A DNA stretch of 36,181 nt from Chlorobiaceae bacterium (GTDB lineage Bacteria; Bacteroidota; Chlorobiia; Chlorobiales; Chlorobiaceae): positions 1 through 36,181 of the forward strand of contig JAAXXR010000014.1 in assembly GCA_013334335.1 (NCBI GenBank), written 5' to 3'. The position numbers were made by a program, and so were the translations under genes. Shown here piece by piece: positions 9,094 through 18,508 of this stretch. The notes under the pieces are model-generated. The model was not told the DNA's origin. It was given only the letters and a program-made list of their open reading frames with translations, and did not search any database. Every line of letters begins with the position of its first letter. Position 1 is the first letter of the stretch.

Positions 9094-9143
9094 AGAACAC
9101 AAAAGGCAGTCACGGTTTCCATCGTGACTGCCTTTTGTGTTCT
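9094..9143. terminator. long hairpin terminator between pgi and purB
   Basis: Arms 9094-9114 and 9123-9143 form a perfect 21-bp stem around an 8-nt loop. The stem has A-rich and T-rich flanks (ACACAAAAGG/CCTTTTGTGT), which suit convergent genes on both strands. A second, short hairpin GGCGCC-GAC-GGCGCC at 9212-9226 lies closer to the end of purB but lacks a U-tract. Confidence 0.8.
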
Positions 9144-9283
9144 CCTCCTGAGGTTCGTCGGTGACTATGCTGTTGCGTGTCCCCGGGTGCGCCGACCTCC
9201 AGCCAGGTAATGGCGCCGACGGCGCCTGATCATCAAATCAACTCCCAGGCTCGTGCTGCCTGCCGAGGCCATCAGCGTCCTGT

Positions 9284-10588
9284 TCAGAGACCGTTCCTGC
9301 TGAAGATGGTGTCGACGCTCTGTTTGAGCTTCTGCTGGATGGTTTCGGGGCTGAACAGCTCCGAAATTTCCGATTCCGAGACATGCCCCATGATTTCGCT
9401 GTCCTGCAGCACCAGTTCCCGGAGCTGTACCTTCTCCTCCCAGCTCTTCATGGCGTTGCGCTGCACCATGCGGTAGGCTTCCTCGCGGGTGAGCCCCTTG
9501 CCGGTCAGGGCCAGCAGCAGGGTCTGCGACAGGGTAAGGCCGTAGGAGGTGTCAAAGTTCTGTTCCATTCTCTCGGGATAGACCAGCAGGGTGTCGATCG
9601 AATCCCTGAAGGTGCGCAGCATATAGACGATGGCGATCGTGGAGTCGGGCATGATGACGCGCTCGACCGATGAGTGCGAGATGTCGCGTTCGTGCCAAAG
9701 GGCGACATTCTCCATGGCCGCGATCGAGTTGGAGCGGACGACCCGGGCAAGGCCGGTCAGGCGTTCGAAGGTGATCGGGTTGCGCTTGTGGGGCATGGCG
9801 GAGCTGCCCTTCTGCCCCTTGCTGAAGAACTCCTCGGTTTCACGAACTTCCGTGCGTTGCAGGTGACGGAGTTCCACGGAGAATTTTTCGATCGACGAGG
9901 CGACGATGGCCAGTGTGGTGGCGTATTCTGCGTGGCGGTCGCGCTGCAGGATCTGCGTCGATATGGAGGCGGGTTTCAGGCCGAGCTTCCGGCAGACGGC
10001 GGCCTCGATTTCAGGTGAAAGATGCTGGTAGGTGCCGACAGCTCCGGAAATTTTCCCGACCGAAATGTTTTCGAGTGCGCGCTTCATGCGCTCCAGGTTT
10101 CTGGTCATCTCCTGGTGCCAGAGCAGCAGCTTGAGTCCGAAGGTGGTCGGTTCGGCGTGGATGCCGTGCGTGCGGCCCATCTGCACGGTATACTTGTGCT
10201 CGACCGATCGTTTTGCGAGCACCACGATGAGGGACTCGATCTCGCTGACAATGATCTTTCCAGCGTCGCGCATCTGCATCGCCAGACAGGTGTCCCCCAC
10301 ATCGGACGAGGTCAGTCCCTCATGGATGTACCTGGAGTCAGGACCGACGTAGCCGGCGACGTTGGTCAGGAACGCGATGACGTCGTGCTTGGTCTCCTGC
10401 TCGATCGTCAGGATCTCCTCGACGTTGAATTTCGCTTTCTCCCTGATGGTCGACAACGCCTCGGCAGGTACCAGGCCAGCCTCGACACGGGCCTCGACGG
10501 CCGCGATTTCAAGTTGCAGCCAGCGTTCGAATTTCGCTTCGTCTGTCCAGATTGCCGAGATGTCTTTCGGCGAGTAACGTGGTATCAA
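9284..10588 (-). CDS. purB: adenylosuccinate lyase
   Basis: The product (434 aa) is a fumarase/aspartase-superfamily lyase that should act twice in purine synthesis, on SAICAR and on adenylosuccinate, releasing fumarate. The superfamily signature [11 protein letters not shown] is present at about 262-272, with the mobile-loop serine. TSSDVGDT (about 93-100) and [14 protein letters not shown] (about 138-151) are the substrate-binding histidine regions. Length and N-terminus ([14 protein letters not shown]) match the short bacterial PurB type. It is the last gene of a minus-strand run that includes the CCA-type nucleotidyltransferase, 64 bp upstream. The call is secure. Confidence 0.96.
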   Translation of the reverse strand: MIPRYSPKDISAIWTDEAKFERWLQLEIAAVEARVEAGLVPAEALSTIREKAKFNVEEILTIEQETKHDVIAFLTNVAGYVGPDSRYIHEGLTSSDVGDTCLAMQMRDAGKIIVSEIESLIVVLAKRSVEHKYTVQMGRTHGIHAEPTTFGLKLLLWHQEMTRNLERMKRALENISVGKISGAVGTYQHLSPEIEAAVCRKLGLKPASISTQILQRDRHAEYATTLAIVASSIEKFSVELRHLQRTEVRETEEFFSKGQKGSSAMPHKRNPITFERLTGLARVVRSNSIAAMENVALWHERDISHSSVERVIMPDSTIAIVYMLRTFRDSIDTLLVYPERMEQNFDTSYGLTLSQTLLLALTGKGLTREEAYRMVQRNAMKSWEEKVQLRELVLQDSEIMGHVSESEISELFSPETIQQKLKQSVDTIFSRNGL

Positions 10589-10652
10589 GTTCGGGTGACT
10601 TTAAGTTGTGAAAAGCGTCGCGCCATAATATAAAAAGCGGTGAGGAAAGCCT

Positions 10653-12107
10653 TCAGGGTTTTTTCGCCCCAGCCGCCTGGAGTTCCCGGTAGACCACCAT
10701 CACATAATCGAGCGCTGCCTGGCGGTCGTACGGGATCTCTCCGTCGATGATGGCGTTCTCCATGCGGGACTTGATCACGCCGATCAGCTTGCCTTCGGTG
10801 AGCTGGAGCATCTGCATGATGTCGTGGCCGCTGACCGGCGGCCGCCACTTGGCCAGGAGGTCCTTTTCTCCGACTTCGGCGATTTTCTCCTCGACGTTGT
10901 TGAAGTTCTGCATGATGCGCTGCACCTTGCGAGGGTTCTTGCTGGTCACATCCGCACGGCACAGGTTCATGAGGTCCTCCAGGTCGGGGCCGGCCTCGAA
11001 CATCAGGCGGCGAATGGCCGAATCGGAGATCTCCTCCTTGGAGAGCGGAATGGGGCGGTGGTGCATGCGGACCATCTTCTGCACGTACTCCATCGGTTCC
11101 AGCGGCCACTTCATCGATTTGAAGATTCTGGACACCAGCTTCACGCCCACCGCCTCGTGACCGTGGAAGGTCCATCCGGTGCCCTGGCTGAAGCGTTTGG
11201 TGACCGGTTTGGCGATATCGTGAAAGAGTGCGCCGATTCTCAACCAGAGCTTGTCCGACTGGGTCGCGATGTTGTCCACGACCTGGAAGGTGTGGAACAG
11301 GGTGTCCTTGTGCCCAAGTCCGTCGACCTGCTCGATGCCGGCCATGGCGTCGAGTTCGGGGATGATCTCCCTGAGCAGCCCGGTCGAATGCAGGATCTCC
11401 AGGCCGATGGAGGGCTTGCGGCACTGCATGATTTTCAGGAACTCGTTGCTGACCCGCTCCCTTGACACGATCTGGATTCGTGCGTGCATGGCGTTCATGG
11501 CATCCATGGTCGCGTTGTCGAGCCGGAAATCGAGCTGACAGGCGAATCTTGCCGCGCGCATCATTCTCAGCGGATCGTCGGAAAAGGTCTTTTCAGGATC
11601 GAGGGGCGTTTTGAGCAGCTTTTCGCCGATGTGACGGCGACCGTCGAACAGGTCGACGATCTCACCCCGGTTCTCGCGGTTCAGCCGGAGGGCAAGGGCG
11701 TTGATCGTGAAGTCCCGCCTCGAAAGGTCGTCCTCGATGGTGCCGATGCTGGTGATCGGTTTGCGCGATTCCGGATTGTAACTCTCCTTGCGGGCGCCGA
11801 CGATTTCGAGCTTGAAACCGATGCCGTCCTCGCCGGTAAGCTCGAGCTGCGCCGTCCGGAAGCGTTCGAACAGGACGAAATTCCTGCCATCCATCCGTTC
11901 GGCGATTTTTCTTGCGAACGCAATGGGTTCGCCGATCACCATGATGTCGATGTCGGTACAGGGGCGCCGCATGCAAAGGTCGCGGACATAACCGCCCACG
12001 AGGTAACAGGGCAGGTGTTCCTGGTCGGCGAGGTCTCCGATTCGGTAGAGCGTGGTTGGAATTGGGGTCTGTTCAGGGATCTCCATGCGATCGTACTCAG
12101 TATTCAT
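10653..12107 (-). CDS. cca: CCA-adding / poly(A) polymerase-type nucleotidyltransferase with HD domain
   Basis: This 484-aa class II nucleotidyltransferase should add or repair CCA at tRNA 3' ends, or act as a poly(A) polymerase; these cannot be told apart by eye. Motifs are VGGYVRDL (37-44), the catalytic TDIDIMVIG with two Asp residues (51-59), RRDFTINALAL and DPLRMMRAARFACQL. An HD domain (LRIGALFHDIAKPVTKRF) follows in the second half and suggests 2',3'-cyclic phosphodiesterase or phosphatase activity. ATG at 12107 is preferred to the TTG one codon upstream. Another ATG, nine codons further on, is also possible. It follows the Gfo/Idh gene by 11 bp, consistent with an operon. Confidence 0.9.
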   Translation of the reverse strand: MNTEYDRMEIPEQTPIPTTLYRIGDLADQEHLPCYLVGGYVRDLCMRRPCTDIDIMVIGEPIAFARKIAERMDGRNFVLFERFRTAQLELTGEDGIGFKLEIVGARKESYNPESRKPITSIGTIEDDLSRRDFTINALALRLNRENRGEIVDLFDGRRHIGEKLLKTPLDPEKTFSDDPLRMMRAARFACQLDFRLDNATMDAMNAMHARIQIVSRERVSNEFLKIMQCRKPSIGLEILHSTGLLREIIPELDAMAGIEQVDGLGHKDTLFHTFQVVDNIATQSDKLWLRIGALFHDIAKPVTKRFSQGTGWTFHGHEAVGVKLVSRIFKSMKWPLEPMEYVQKMVRMHHRPIPLSKEEISDSAIRRLMFEAGPDLEDLMNLCRADVTSKNPRKVQRIMQNFNNVEEKIAEVGEKDLLAKWRPPVSGHDIMQMLQLTEGKLIGVIKSRMENAIIDGEIPYDRQAALDYVMVVYRELQAAGAKKP

Positions 12108-12118
12108 CAAAAACAGGT

Positions 12119-13153
12119 TCAGTCAAGGTCGGCCGTGTTTTTCTCTATCTCGCTCGTGATCCTGCCGGCGACCATCAGTGCTTTTCTGCCTTCAGCGGAG
12201 GTGACCGCGGCCGGGCGGCCACTCCTCAGTGAGTCGATGAAGCGCTCCAGCTCAACCTTGAGCGCGTTGACCTTCGGGACCTCCGGGCTCACATAGTCGA
12301 GCGCGAGGCCGCCGAGCGAATCCTGGATCTCTCCGAACTGCTCGAGGATCTTCTTGGATGCGAAATTCCTGATCGGGTTCTTCGAGGTCAGCTGCTCCGG
12401 CTTTACCAGGCGGAACACCTCGGACTTTCCGGAGGTGAAGTCGAGCGAAGCGTAGCTCTTCGGGTGACGGCCGAAGAATCGCAACTTGCGGAGGCGGCTT
12501 CTGCTCAGCCGGCTTGCCGTGACATTGGCGATGGCGCCGTTGACGAACTCGATGCGCGCCGTGGCCATGTCGAGCTCGTTGGAAAACACCTTCACCCCCG
12601 AGGCGGCGATACTCCTGATGTCCGATTTGATGAGCGAAAGCACCAGGTCGATGTCATGGATCATCAGGTCGAGCACGACCGAGACGTCGGTGACGCGCCG
12701 GGAAAAGCCGCTCAGCCGTTCGGCCTGGATGTACATCGGTTCGCCGATGTACGGTTCCACCGCCAGGAGCGCAGGATTGAACCGTTCGATGTGGCCCACC
12801 TGGATCAGGAGCCCCTTGGCCTGTTCAATTCCGATCAGTTCATCCGCCTCGTCGAGGGTGGCCGTGATCGGTTTTTCGATGAACAGGCTGACTCCCGCTT
12901 CAAGCAACTGCTTCGAGATGGCGAAGTGTGAACTGGTGGTGGTCGCGATGACGACCGCGTCGCACGATCGGGCCATTTCGTCGAGCGAGTCGAAGCAGGG
13001 GACCGAATATTTCCCGCCGATTTCGCGGAGCCTCACCTGGTCAAGGTCGAACACCCCGGAAAACTGGACGTCCGGCGCTTCCGATGCGATCTGCTTCAGA
13101 AGGCCGGTATGGTATTCGCCGAGCTTGCCGACCCCTGCTATTCCTATCCGCAT
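12119..13153 (-). CDS. Gfo/Idh/MocA-family NAD(P)-dependent sugar oxidoreductase
   Basis: The product is 344 aa. An N-terminal Rossmann fold starts MRIGIAGVGKLGEYH, followed by the family motif FIEKPIT and the C-terminal alpha/beta domain. The phrases GHIERFNPA and VLDLMIHDIDLVL resemble homologues annotated as UDP-N-acetylglucosamine 3-dehydrogenase (GnnA-like), so a nucleotide-sugar substrate for lipid A or another glycan is plausible but unproven. The ATG at 13153 has a good GGAGAG Shine-Dalgarno and begins exactly at the nucleotide-binding fold. An upstream in-frame ATG at 13186 abuts the preceding stop but lacks a ribosome site and adds 11 unconserved residues. No partner aminotransferase is nearby. 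Confidence 0.85.
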   Translation of the reverse strand: MRIGIAGVGKLGEYHTGLLKQIASEAPDVQFSGVFDLDQVRLREIGGKYSVPCFDSLDEMARSCDAVVIATTTSSHFAISKQLLEAGVSLFIEKPITATLDEADELIGIEQAKGLLIQVGHIERFNPALLAVEPYIGEPMYIQAERLSGFSRRVTDVSVVLDLMIHDIDLVLSLIKSDIRSIAASGVKVFSNELDMATARIEFVNGAIANVTASRLSRSRLRKLRFFGRHPKSYASLDFTSGKSEVFRLVKPEQLTSKNPIRNFASKKILEQFGEIQDSLGGLALDYVSPEVPKVNALKVELERFIDSLRSGRPAAVTSAEGRKALMVAGRITSEIEKNTADLD

Positions 13154-13186
13154 GACACTCTCCGGTTGATTGCTTGTGCTTCTCAT

Positions 13187-14452
13187 CTAACTGGCAGGCT
13201 CGGCCGAAGGTTCTGGCACCGCCATGTCGTACTTGAACAGGCTCAGGGAGATGAGTGTTCCGACGACGGTCAGCGCACCGGCCAGGATGTAGGGATAACG
13301 GTGGTCGATGCCGTACAGGATGCTCCCGCTGAAGGGGCCCAGGATACGGGCCAGCGCGTTGACCGACTGGGCGAATCCCATGATCTTGCCCTGCTTCTGC
13401 TTGTAGCTGTACAGGGAGATCATCGAGATGTTGAGCGGGTTGACCAGGCTGGTGCCGATCGCGAAGAAGAACAGGATACCCAGGCCGAGCGAAAAGAGGG
13501 AGTCCTGCGGAATGAACGGGACGAAAAAGACCCCGACGAATGAGGCGATATGGCCGAACACCATCAGCTTGTGTTCGCCGATCCGTTTACTGAGCTTCGG
13601 CAGCATGCCGCCCTGCACAATGACCGAGATGAATCCTACATAGGCGAACAGGTAGCCGATCTGCTGTTCGGTGGTATGGAAAAACTCCTTCCAGAGCAGG
13701 ATGGCCGATACCTGCATGTTCACGATCGCCAGCGAATAGATGAAGTTGATGATCATGAGCAGGGCGACCGGCCTTGAGCTGATGGTGCTCCTGAGCATGT
13801 CCGCAATGGCGTCGCTTTTTCGCCTGAGGGAGGCGACGAACGAAAGATCGTGGTGTACGACCGCCGGTTTCCTCTTCAGCAGGGTGAGGATGCCGACGGC
13901 ATGCCCGTTTGATTCTGAGAGGAAGAAGATGGCGAGGATGAAGTTGCAGCCGTTGAGCACCGCGGCCACGATGCCCACCATCGAGATGCCGTAGTTGGTC
14001 ATGAGCACGCCGCCGATCAGCGGGCCGATGATGAACCCGATCCCGAAGGCGGCGCCGAGCATGCCCATCGCAGCCGAGCGGGTTTTCGAATCGGTCAGGT
14101 CGGTGATTGAGGCCTGGGCGGCCGAGATGTTCGCGGAGCCGATACCCGAAAGCGCACGAGCCAGGATCAGCAGGGGCAGGGAGACCGCCTGCGAGAAGAA
14201 CGCATAGGAGAGTGAAGCCAGGAAGATGCTCGACAGCATCACCGGGCGCCGGCCGATCTTGTCGCTCAGCTTTCCCCAGATCGGAGAGAAGATGAACTGC
14301 ATCGTGGAATAGATCGCCGCGATCAGGCCGATCATGAACGGCGAGGCCCCCAGCTCCTTCGCATAGGTCGGCAGCAGGGGAAGCACGATACCGAAACCGA
14401 TCAGGTCGAGAAGCACGGTCATGAACAGGATGACCAGCGGAGATTTTTTCAT
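13187..14452 (-). CDS. major facilitator superfamily transporter (TetA-like DHA1 type)
   Basis: The product is a 421-aa inner-membrane protein with about 12 hydrophobic segments. The MFS motif A between helices 2 and 3 is visible ([13 protein letters not shown]), as is the first-helix pattern [14 protein letters not shown] seen in tetracycline-type drug:H+ antiporters. The substrate is unknown. The ATG at 14452 is chosen because an upstream 63-residue extension is hydrophilic, unlike any MFS N-terminus, and would overlap the divergent methyltransferase start. The gene heads the minus-strand run leading into the oxidoreductase, with stop and next possible start touching at 13186/13187. Confidence 0.88.
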   Translation of the reverse strand: MKKSPLVILFMTVLLDLIGFGIVLPLLPTYAKELGASPFMIGLIAAIYSTMQFIFSPIWGKLSDKIGRRPVMLSSIFLASLSYAFFSQAVSLPLLILARALSGIGSANISAAQASITDLTDSKTRSAAMGMLGAAFGIGFIIGPLIGGVLMTNYGISMVGIVAAVLNGCNFILAIFFLSESNGHAVGILTLLKRKPAVVHHDLSFVASLRRKSDAIADMLRSTISSRPVALLMIINFIYSLAIVNMQVSAILLWKEFFHTTEQQIGYLFAYVGFISVIVQGGMLPKLSKRIGEHKLMVFGHIASFVGVFFVPFIPQDSLFSLGLGILFFFAIGTSLVNPLNISMISLYSYKQKQGKIMGFAQSVNALARILGPFSGSILYGIDHRYPYILAGALTVVGTLISLSLFKYDMAVPEPSAEPAS

Positions 14453-14627
14453 GAAGGACAAGCCGTTAGGTGTGGCTGAAAACCGCCAAATTACAAAAAA
14501 CGCCCGCCATCCTGAAACCGCCCGCCAAGTTTCTCTGCGCGGGGTTTCGGGCAATGAACTTGCAGGGGGGTGAAATAGTACGTATCGTTCCTGAAAACCA
14601 CGCCAAACCCTCAAACACACACGTCCT

Positions 14628-15305
14628 ATGTCCGTCAGCAAGGTATTTGACCGACACGCATCGGACTACGATGCGCTCCGGAGGATCATCGTTCCCTGTT
14701 TCGACGATTTTTACGGTGCGGCGCTCGGGTGTGTCCGGTTCGAAAAGGAGCGACCGTTGCGGGTGCTCGATCTCGGTGCGGGCACGGGCCTTTTGAGTGA
14801 AATGGTCGCCGCCGCTTATCCTGCCGCACAAATCACCCTGGTCGACCTCTCGAAGAACATGCTCGATCGTGCGCGGGAGCGCCTCGGCGCGTATGGCGAC
14901 CGGTTTCTTTTCCTGAACGCCGATTACTCCCGTGATCCGTTGGCGGGGCCGTTCGACCTCGTCATCTCGGCGCTTTCGATCCATCATCTTGACGCCGCAG
15001 ACAAGAGCCGCCTCTTCGCCCGTTGTCATCAGCTGCTCGTCGACGGCGGGATCCTGGTCAACGCCGATCAGGTCCGGGGCCAGACATCAGCCATCGACAA
15101 CACCTACCGCGAACGGTGGATCGCCGCCGTCAAGCGTCTCGGCCTGGCTGAACACGATCTGCAGCAGGCGTTCGAGCGGATGAAGGAGGACCGGATGTCG
15201 ACGATCGCTTTCCAGGTCGCCGCGCTCGAGGAAGCCGGTTTCTGCGAAGTCAACTGCTGGTACCAGAACGACAGCTTCGCCGTTTTCAGCGCCGAGAAAC
15301 CCTGA
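14628..15305 (+). CDS. class I SAM-dependent methyltransferase
   Basis: The product is 225 aa. SAM-binding motif I is VLDLGAGTG (about 46-54), the acidic residue ending strand 2 is in [11 protein letters not shown] (about 70-80), and post motifs include [14 protein letters not shown]. This layout matches Methyltransf_11/25-like class I enzymes that act on small molecules or cofactors. There is no strong substrate clue. It diverges from the MFS transporter with a 175-bp gap and is followed by the 307-bp inverted-repeat element. It is close to the cobyrinate diamide synthase gene but on the opposite strand, and it lacks the motifs of corrin-ring methyltransferases, so a cobamide role is unlikely. 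Confidence 0.88.
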   Translation: MSVSKVFDRHASDYDALRRIIVPCFDDFYGAALGCVRFEKERPLRVLDLGAGTGLLSEMVAAAYPAAQITLVDLSKNMLDRARERLGAYGDRFLFLNADYSRDPLAGPFDLVISALSIHHLDAADKSRLFARCHQLLVDGGILVNADQVRGQTSAIDNTYRERWIAAVKRLGLAEHDLQQAFERMKEDRMSTIAFQVAALEEAGFCEVNCWYQNDSFAVFSAEKP

Positions 15306-15680
15306 CCCGTCCCATCCCTCTCCGACCACTGAGGGGACGTTCCTGAAAACAACAACTTGCTACGTTCCCAAGCATGCCTCGGTTGAACTTCCCTTAATCA
15401 CCCCCAGCTCTTTTTTTATCAAACCTGCCGGATGAGCCTGCATGGTCATCAGCCGGAACGGCTGTGAACGTAAGAAGATGAAGTTTACAAACAAGTGCGG
15501 GTGAACTTGTTTTTCAGGAATCGAAGAGTGTTCAGCGCCAATCTGGAGATGGTGCGACTTCCGGAAGTTTCGATGTCGACGGTTAGCCAACGGGAGGTCC
15601 GATTTCGTTCTGTAAGTGCGTGTTTTCAGGAACGTCCCCAAGAATTTTAGAATTTACCCAAGAATTTATTGGTGCTCGAA
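15306..15680. other. 375-bp intergenic region occupied by an inverted-repeat element
   Basis: Between the convergent methyltransferase and cobyrinate diamide synthase genes there is no convincing gene. Nearly all of it is the 307-bp element at 15333-15639. To its right, CCCAAGAATTT occurs twice as a direct repeat (15637-15647 and 15658-15668), overlapping the element end. Confidence 0.6.
15333..15639. mobile_element. 307-bp MITE-like element with 26-bp terminal inverted repeats
   Basis: The left end GGGGACGTTCCTGAAAACA (15333-15351) is the exact reverse complement of 15621-15639. Allowing three mismatches, the terminal repeat extends to 26 bp, ending in ACTT. The interior has no transposase. 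A minus-strand open frame of 93 codons (15360-15641) starts inside the right repeat but has no recognisable domain or ribosome site. I see no clear target-site duplication. A non-autonomous mobile element or a decayed transposon is the simplest reading. The GGGGACGTTCCT head resembles sequences near IS200-like/RAYT transposases (inference). Confidence 0.6.
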
Positions 15681-17030
15681 TCATTGGTATGCGTCCTTCA
15701 GGACCGGGAACCAGTCGGCAAGGTAGTCGTGCTCTCCCCAGTACATGTGCACGTAGGAGGCGATGGAGTTGCCCTGGCGGAAAACCTTCGTGCCAGTCAT
15801 TTCGTCTCGGGCGTTCATGACGAGAGCGATGCTTCCGGGCAGGTCGGGATTCGCGATTCGCGAGTAGTGGAATTCGTGGCCCCTGAGCTCGATACCGCCG
15901 GGTCCGGCAGGGTAGACCTTCCGGTAGCCGAGGGTGAGCCGTGCGTCCTGCATGGTGGTGTCGAGATCGAAGACGCCGCACATGGCGTGCGACGAACCGT
16001 CGTCAAGCGTGATCGTCCTGCCAAGGTACATCAGCCCGCCACATTCGGCATAGGCGGCACCGCCATTGCGGCAGTGTTCCCTGATCTGCCGGCGCATGCC
16101 GGAGTTGGCCGACAGCAGGTGCGCATGCAGTTCAGGGTAGCCGCCTGCAAGGTAGAGCAGGTCGCATTCGGGCAGGCGGGTGTCGTGCAACGGGCTGAAG
16201 CAGACGATCTCGCCATACTTCCGGAGTGCCTCGATGTTTTCATGATAGATGAAGCTGAACGCTTCGTCCCGGGCTACGGCGATGACGTTGCCTGACTGGC
16301 GGGTATGGGCGGTGGTTTCCGGAATTCCTGGCAATGTCGTTTTGGCGATGTCGAAAAGCCGGTCGACATCGACCGTCTGCCCGATGTGGGTCGCCATGGC
16401 GTCGATGATGCCTTGCCGGTCGTACGCCCTGGAGGTGTTGAGGCCGAGGTGCCGTTCGCTGATGGTGATGGCTTCGTTCGACGGGACATAACCGAGCGGC
16501 TCGACACCGGCATCGCGGGCCGCCGTTTCGAGGTAGCCGTAATGCGAGCGGCTACCCACCCGGTTGAAGATAACCCCGGCGACGTTGACCGCAGGGTCGA
16601 ACGACCTGAAGCCGTGGAGCAGCGGAGCCGCCGAATAGGCCATACTGTGGGCGTCGACGACCATGATCACCGGCAAACCGAGTAATGCGGCGATCTCAGC
16701 ACTGCTGCCATCGGATTTCCGTGCACCGTCGAAAAGCCCCATGACGCCCTCCACGACGGAAACGTCGGCATCGGCGCCATGACGTGCGAAAAGGTTTCGC
16801 ACATGCGCTTTCGACGCCATGAAGGTGTCCAGATTGATGCCGGACCGCTGGCATTCCCCAACGCATGCCGCCATCGTATGGAGGGTCGTGTCGAGGTAGT
16901 CGGGACCGCACTTGAACGGCTGTACGGTCAGGCCCCTTCTGGCGAAAAGTCTCAGGAGCGCGAGGGTGATCGTGGTCTTTCCGGAACCGCTCGACGGAGC
17001 GGCCAGAAGGAATGCCCTGGTCGTTTTCAT
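15681..17030 (-). CDS. cbiA: cobyrinate a,c-diamide synthase (CbiA/CobB)
   Basis: The product (449 aa) should use ATP and glutamine to amidate the a and c side chains of (hydrogeno)cobyrinic acid, an early corrin-ring step of the anaerobic or aerobic pathway. The N-terminal DTBS-like domain has the P-loop SSGSGKTT (about 13-20), CGPDYLD (41-47) and VEGVMGLFDG (about 93-102). The C-terminal class I glutamine amidotransferase domain has LYLAGGYPELH and the nucleophile cysteine in YAECGGLMYLG, with a His-containing GHEFHYS motif later. It follows the BtuF-like gene by 19 bp on the same strand. Length and both domains are complete. Confidence 0.94.
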   Translation of the reverse strand: MKTTRAFLLAAPSSGSGKTTITLALLRLFARRGLTVQPFKCGPDYLDTTLHTMAACVGECQRSGINLDTFMASKAHVRNLFARHGADADVSVVEGVMGLFDGARKSDGSSAEIAALLGLPVIMVVDAHSMAYSAAPLLHGFRSFDPAVNVAGVIFNRVGSRSHYGYLETAARDAGVEPLGYVPSNEAITISERHLGLNTSRAYDRQGIIDAMATHIGQTVDVDRLFDIAKTTLPGIPETTAHTRQSGNVIAVARDEAFSFIYHENIEALRKYGEIVCFSPLHDTRLPECDLLYLAGGYPELHAHLLSANSGMRRQIREHCRNGGAAYAECGGLMYLGRTITLDDGSSHAMCGVFDLDTTMQDARLTLGYRKVYPAGPGGIELRGHEFHYSRIANPDLPGSIALVMNARDEMTGTKVFRQGNSIASYVHMYWGEHDYLADWFPVLKDAYQ

Positions 17031-17049
17031 GGGTGGTATTCCTTTCCGG

Positions 17050-17937
17050 TCATGGCTGCTGCAGGAACGCTTTCATGCCGGCGATCCCTTCGAGGATCCT
17101 CGGTCCGGGCCTGAGGTAGAGGCGGTTGTCGAAACGGTCTTCGACCCGATGGTTCCTTACGGCGTCGATACCGCTCCATCCGGGTCGTTTCATCACTTTT
17201 TCTGTCGCCGGTGTCGATTTCGACATGTACATGCAGGCGATCACCTCAGGGTTTTGCGTGATGACCCATTCCGGTGAAATTTCGAAATACTCCTTTTCGA
17301 CCGCGTCGCCGATATTCCGTCCGCCGGCATAGGTGATCAGGTTCGACACGAAACTGTTCCTGCCGCCCGTCCAGAGCGGATCGTCCCAGATTTCGAGATA
17401 GACGCTGGTCTTTCGGGGCTGCGCAGCAACCTCTTTCCTGAAGGATTCGAGCCCGCGCTCAATCACGCCAGCCAGGCTGTCCGCCTGACGTTCATGGCCG
17501 GTGAGGCTGCCGAGCCTCCTCAATGCCGGAGGGATGTCGTCAGGGGTCTTGCACCGGATACGCTCCCGCCTGATATTCATGGCGGCGATCTTCTTGCCGG
17601 CCTCTTCGTCGGCCAGGTCGACATCGAGCACCAGGTCGGGCTCCATCGAGACGAGCAGCTCGAGCGACGGGCGCCCGAAAGCCCCGACCACCGGGACCTT
17701 TTCAGCCTGGAGGGGCCAGTCGCAGGCGCTCGTCCGGCCGACGAGCTGATCTCCGGCTCCGATGGCGTAGAGCATCTCGGTCAGGCTGGGAGCCAGGCTG
17801 ACGATGCGGCGCGGACTTTGCCCGGTGTGCCGGACGGCTCTCTCCGGTTCCTTTGCGCATCCTGCCAGGGTGATCGAAACGAGGGCAAGCCAGAGGAGGG
17901 GCAGGGCGAGCGGGTTACGGTGTAATCGAGGTTGCAT
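17050..17937 (-). CDS. btuF: BtuF-like cobalamin ABC-transporter substrate-binding lipoprotein
   Basis: The product (295 aa) has a lipoprotein signal peptide with lipobox LAGC, so C27 would be lipidated and the protein anchored facing the periplasm. The mature part has the class III/PF01497 fold with [33 protein letters not shown], the typical start of BtuF, and a helix-backbone-like central region. It should deliver cobamides to the BtuCD permease encoded at 28023-30339; this split arrangement is unusual but plausible. The start at 17937 gives a complete signal peptide and overlaps the NUDIX gene by 23 bp. A longer frame upstream is a shadow of that gene. Specificity for cobamide over iron chelates rests on the neighbourhood. 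Confidence 0.85.
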   Translation of the reverse strand: MQPRLHRNPLALPLLWLALVSITLAGCAKEPERAVRHTGQSPRRIVSLAPSLTEMLYAIGAGDQLVGRTSACDWPLQAEKVPVVGAFGRPSLELLVSMEPDLVLDVDLADEEAGKKIAAMNIRRERIRCKTPDDIPPALRRLGSLTGHERQADSLAGVIERGLESFRKEVAAQPRKTSVYLEIWDDPLWTGGRNSFVSNLITYAGGRNIGDAVEKEYFEISPEWVITQNPEVIACMYMSKSTPATEKVMKRPGWSGIDAVRNHRVEDRFDNRLYLRPGPRILEGIAGMKAFLQQP

Positions 17938-18325
17938 AGCGCTGAAGCACAAGGTTGTGGTTGAAGGCGAGTGGCATGGAGAGGGCCTCTTCGAGCGGGA
18001 TCCAGGCGATCTCCGAAACCTCTTCGGGTTGCTGGCGAAGCGCTCCGGCGCCTGGTCCGGAAAAGGCGAGCACCACGGCGTGGAAACGGTGCTCGGGGAA
18101 GATTTCGTCGAACCACCCGATGAACATGGATGGATCGAACCGGAGGCCGGTCTCTTCGGAGACTTCACGGCGCACCGCGTCGATGACGGTTTCGCCGTCG
18201 TCGATATGCCCTCCCGGCAGGCACCAGTGATCCTTGAAGGGCTCGACGTTTCTTCGGGTGAGCAGCACGCTCCGGGGTGGGCCGTTTTCGGGGAAGATCA
18301 CGGCGGTGACGGTCGCTTTTGCCAT
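17915..18325 (-). CDS. NUDIX hydrolase
   Basis: The product is 136 aa. The NUDIX box is complete: [20 protein letters not shown] continuing ETGL (about 40-63), with the catalytic REVSEE glutamates. The length and N-terminus ([15 protein letters not shown]) fit a single-domain pyrophosphohydrolase acting on a nucleoside diphosphate derivative; substrate unknown. ATG at 18325 begins directly at the first beta strand. Its end overlaps the BtuF-like gene by 23 bp, so it probably shares a transcript with btuF and cbiA. A role in removing nucleotides released during cobamide remodelling can be imagined but has no sequence support. Confidence 0.9.
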   Translation of the reverse strand: MAKATVTAVIFPENGPPRSVLLTRRNVEPFKDHWCLPGGHIDDGETVIDAVRREVSEETGLRFDPSMFIGWFDEIFPEHRFHAVVLAFSGPGAGALRQQPEEVSEIAWIPLEEALSMPLAFNHNLVLQRYATSITP

Positions 18326-18508
18326 GGAACAGAAGGAAATAGCCAGCAATGGCCGGTGATGGTGATCACAGAGATGCCCTAAAGGTAAAAACACGCGGGA
18401 AAACGGCAAAGGGGATACTTTTTCATGCTGCCATCCGTTATGATTCAGAGCGAGCGGTGCGCGATGCGCGATGCGCTCTCATGAAGCAGACAACGAACCA
18501 TTGAAGCG

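Noticed and set aside
9212-9226. GGCGCC-GAC-GGCGCC hairpin as purB terminator
   Set aside because: It has no T-tract on the minus-strand side; the long hairpin at 9094-9143 is a better terminator.
14453-14641. 63-residue N-terminal extension of the MFS transporter
   Set aside because: It is hydrophilic, unlike MFS proteins, and overlaps the start of the divergent methyltransferase.
15360-15641. 93-codon minus-strand frame within the inverted-repeat element
   Set aside because: There is no recognised domain, no ribosome site, and it starts inside the terminal repeat; it is probably accidental.
18447-18479. GCGCGATGCGCGATGCGC repeat with AGAGCG/CGCTCT ends
   Set aside because: It can form a stem but has no U-tract and no gene it would terminate; too simple to assign.
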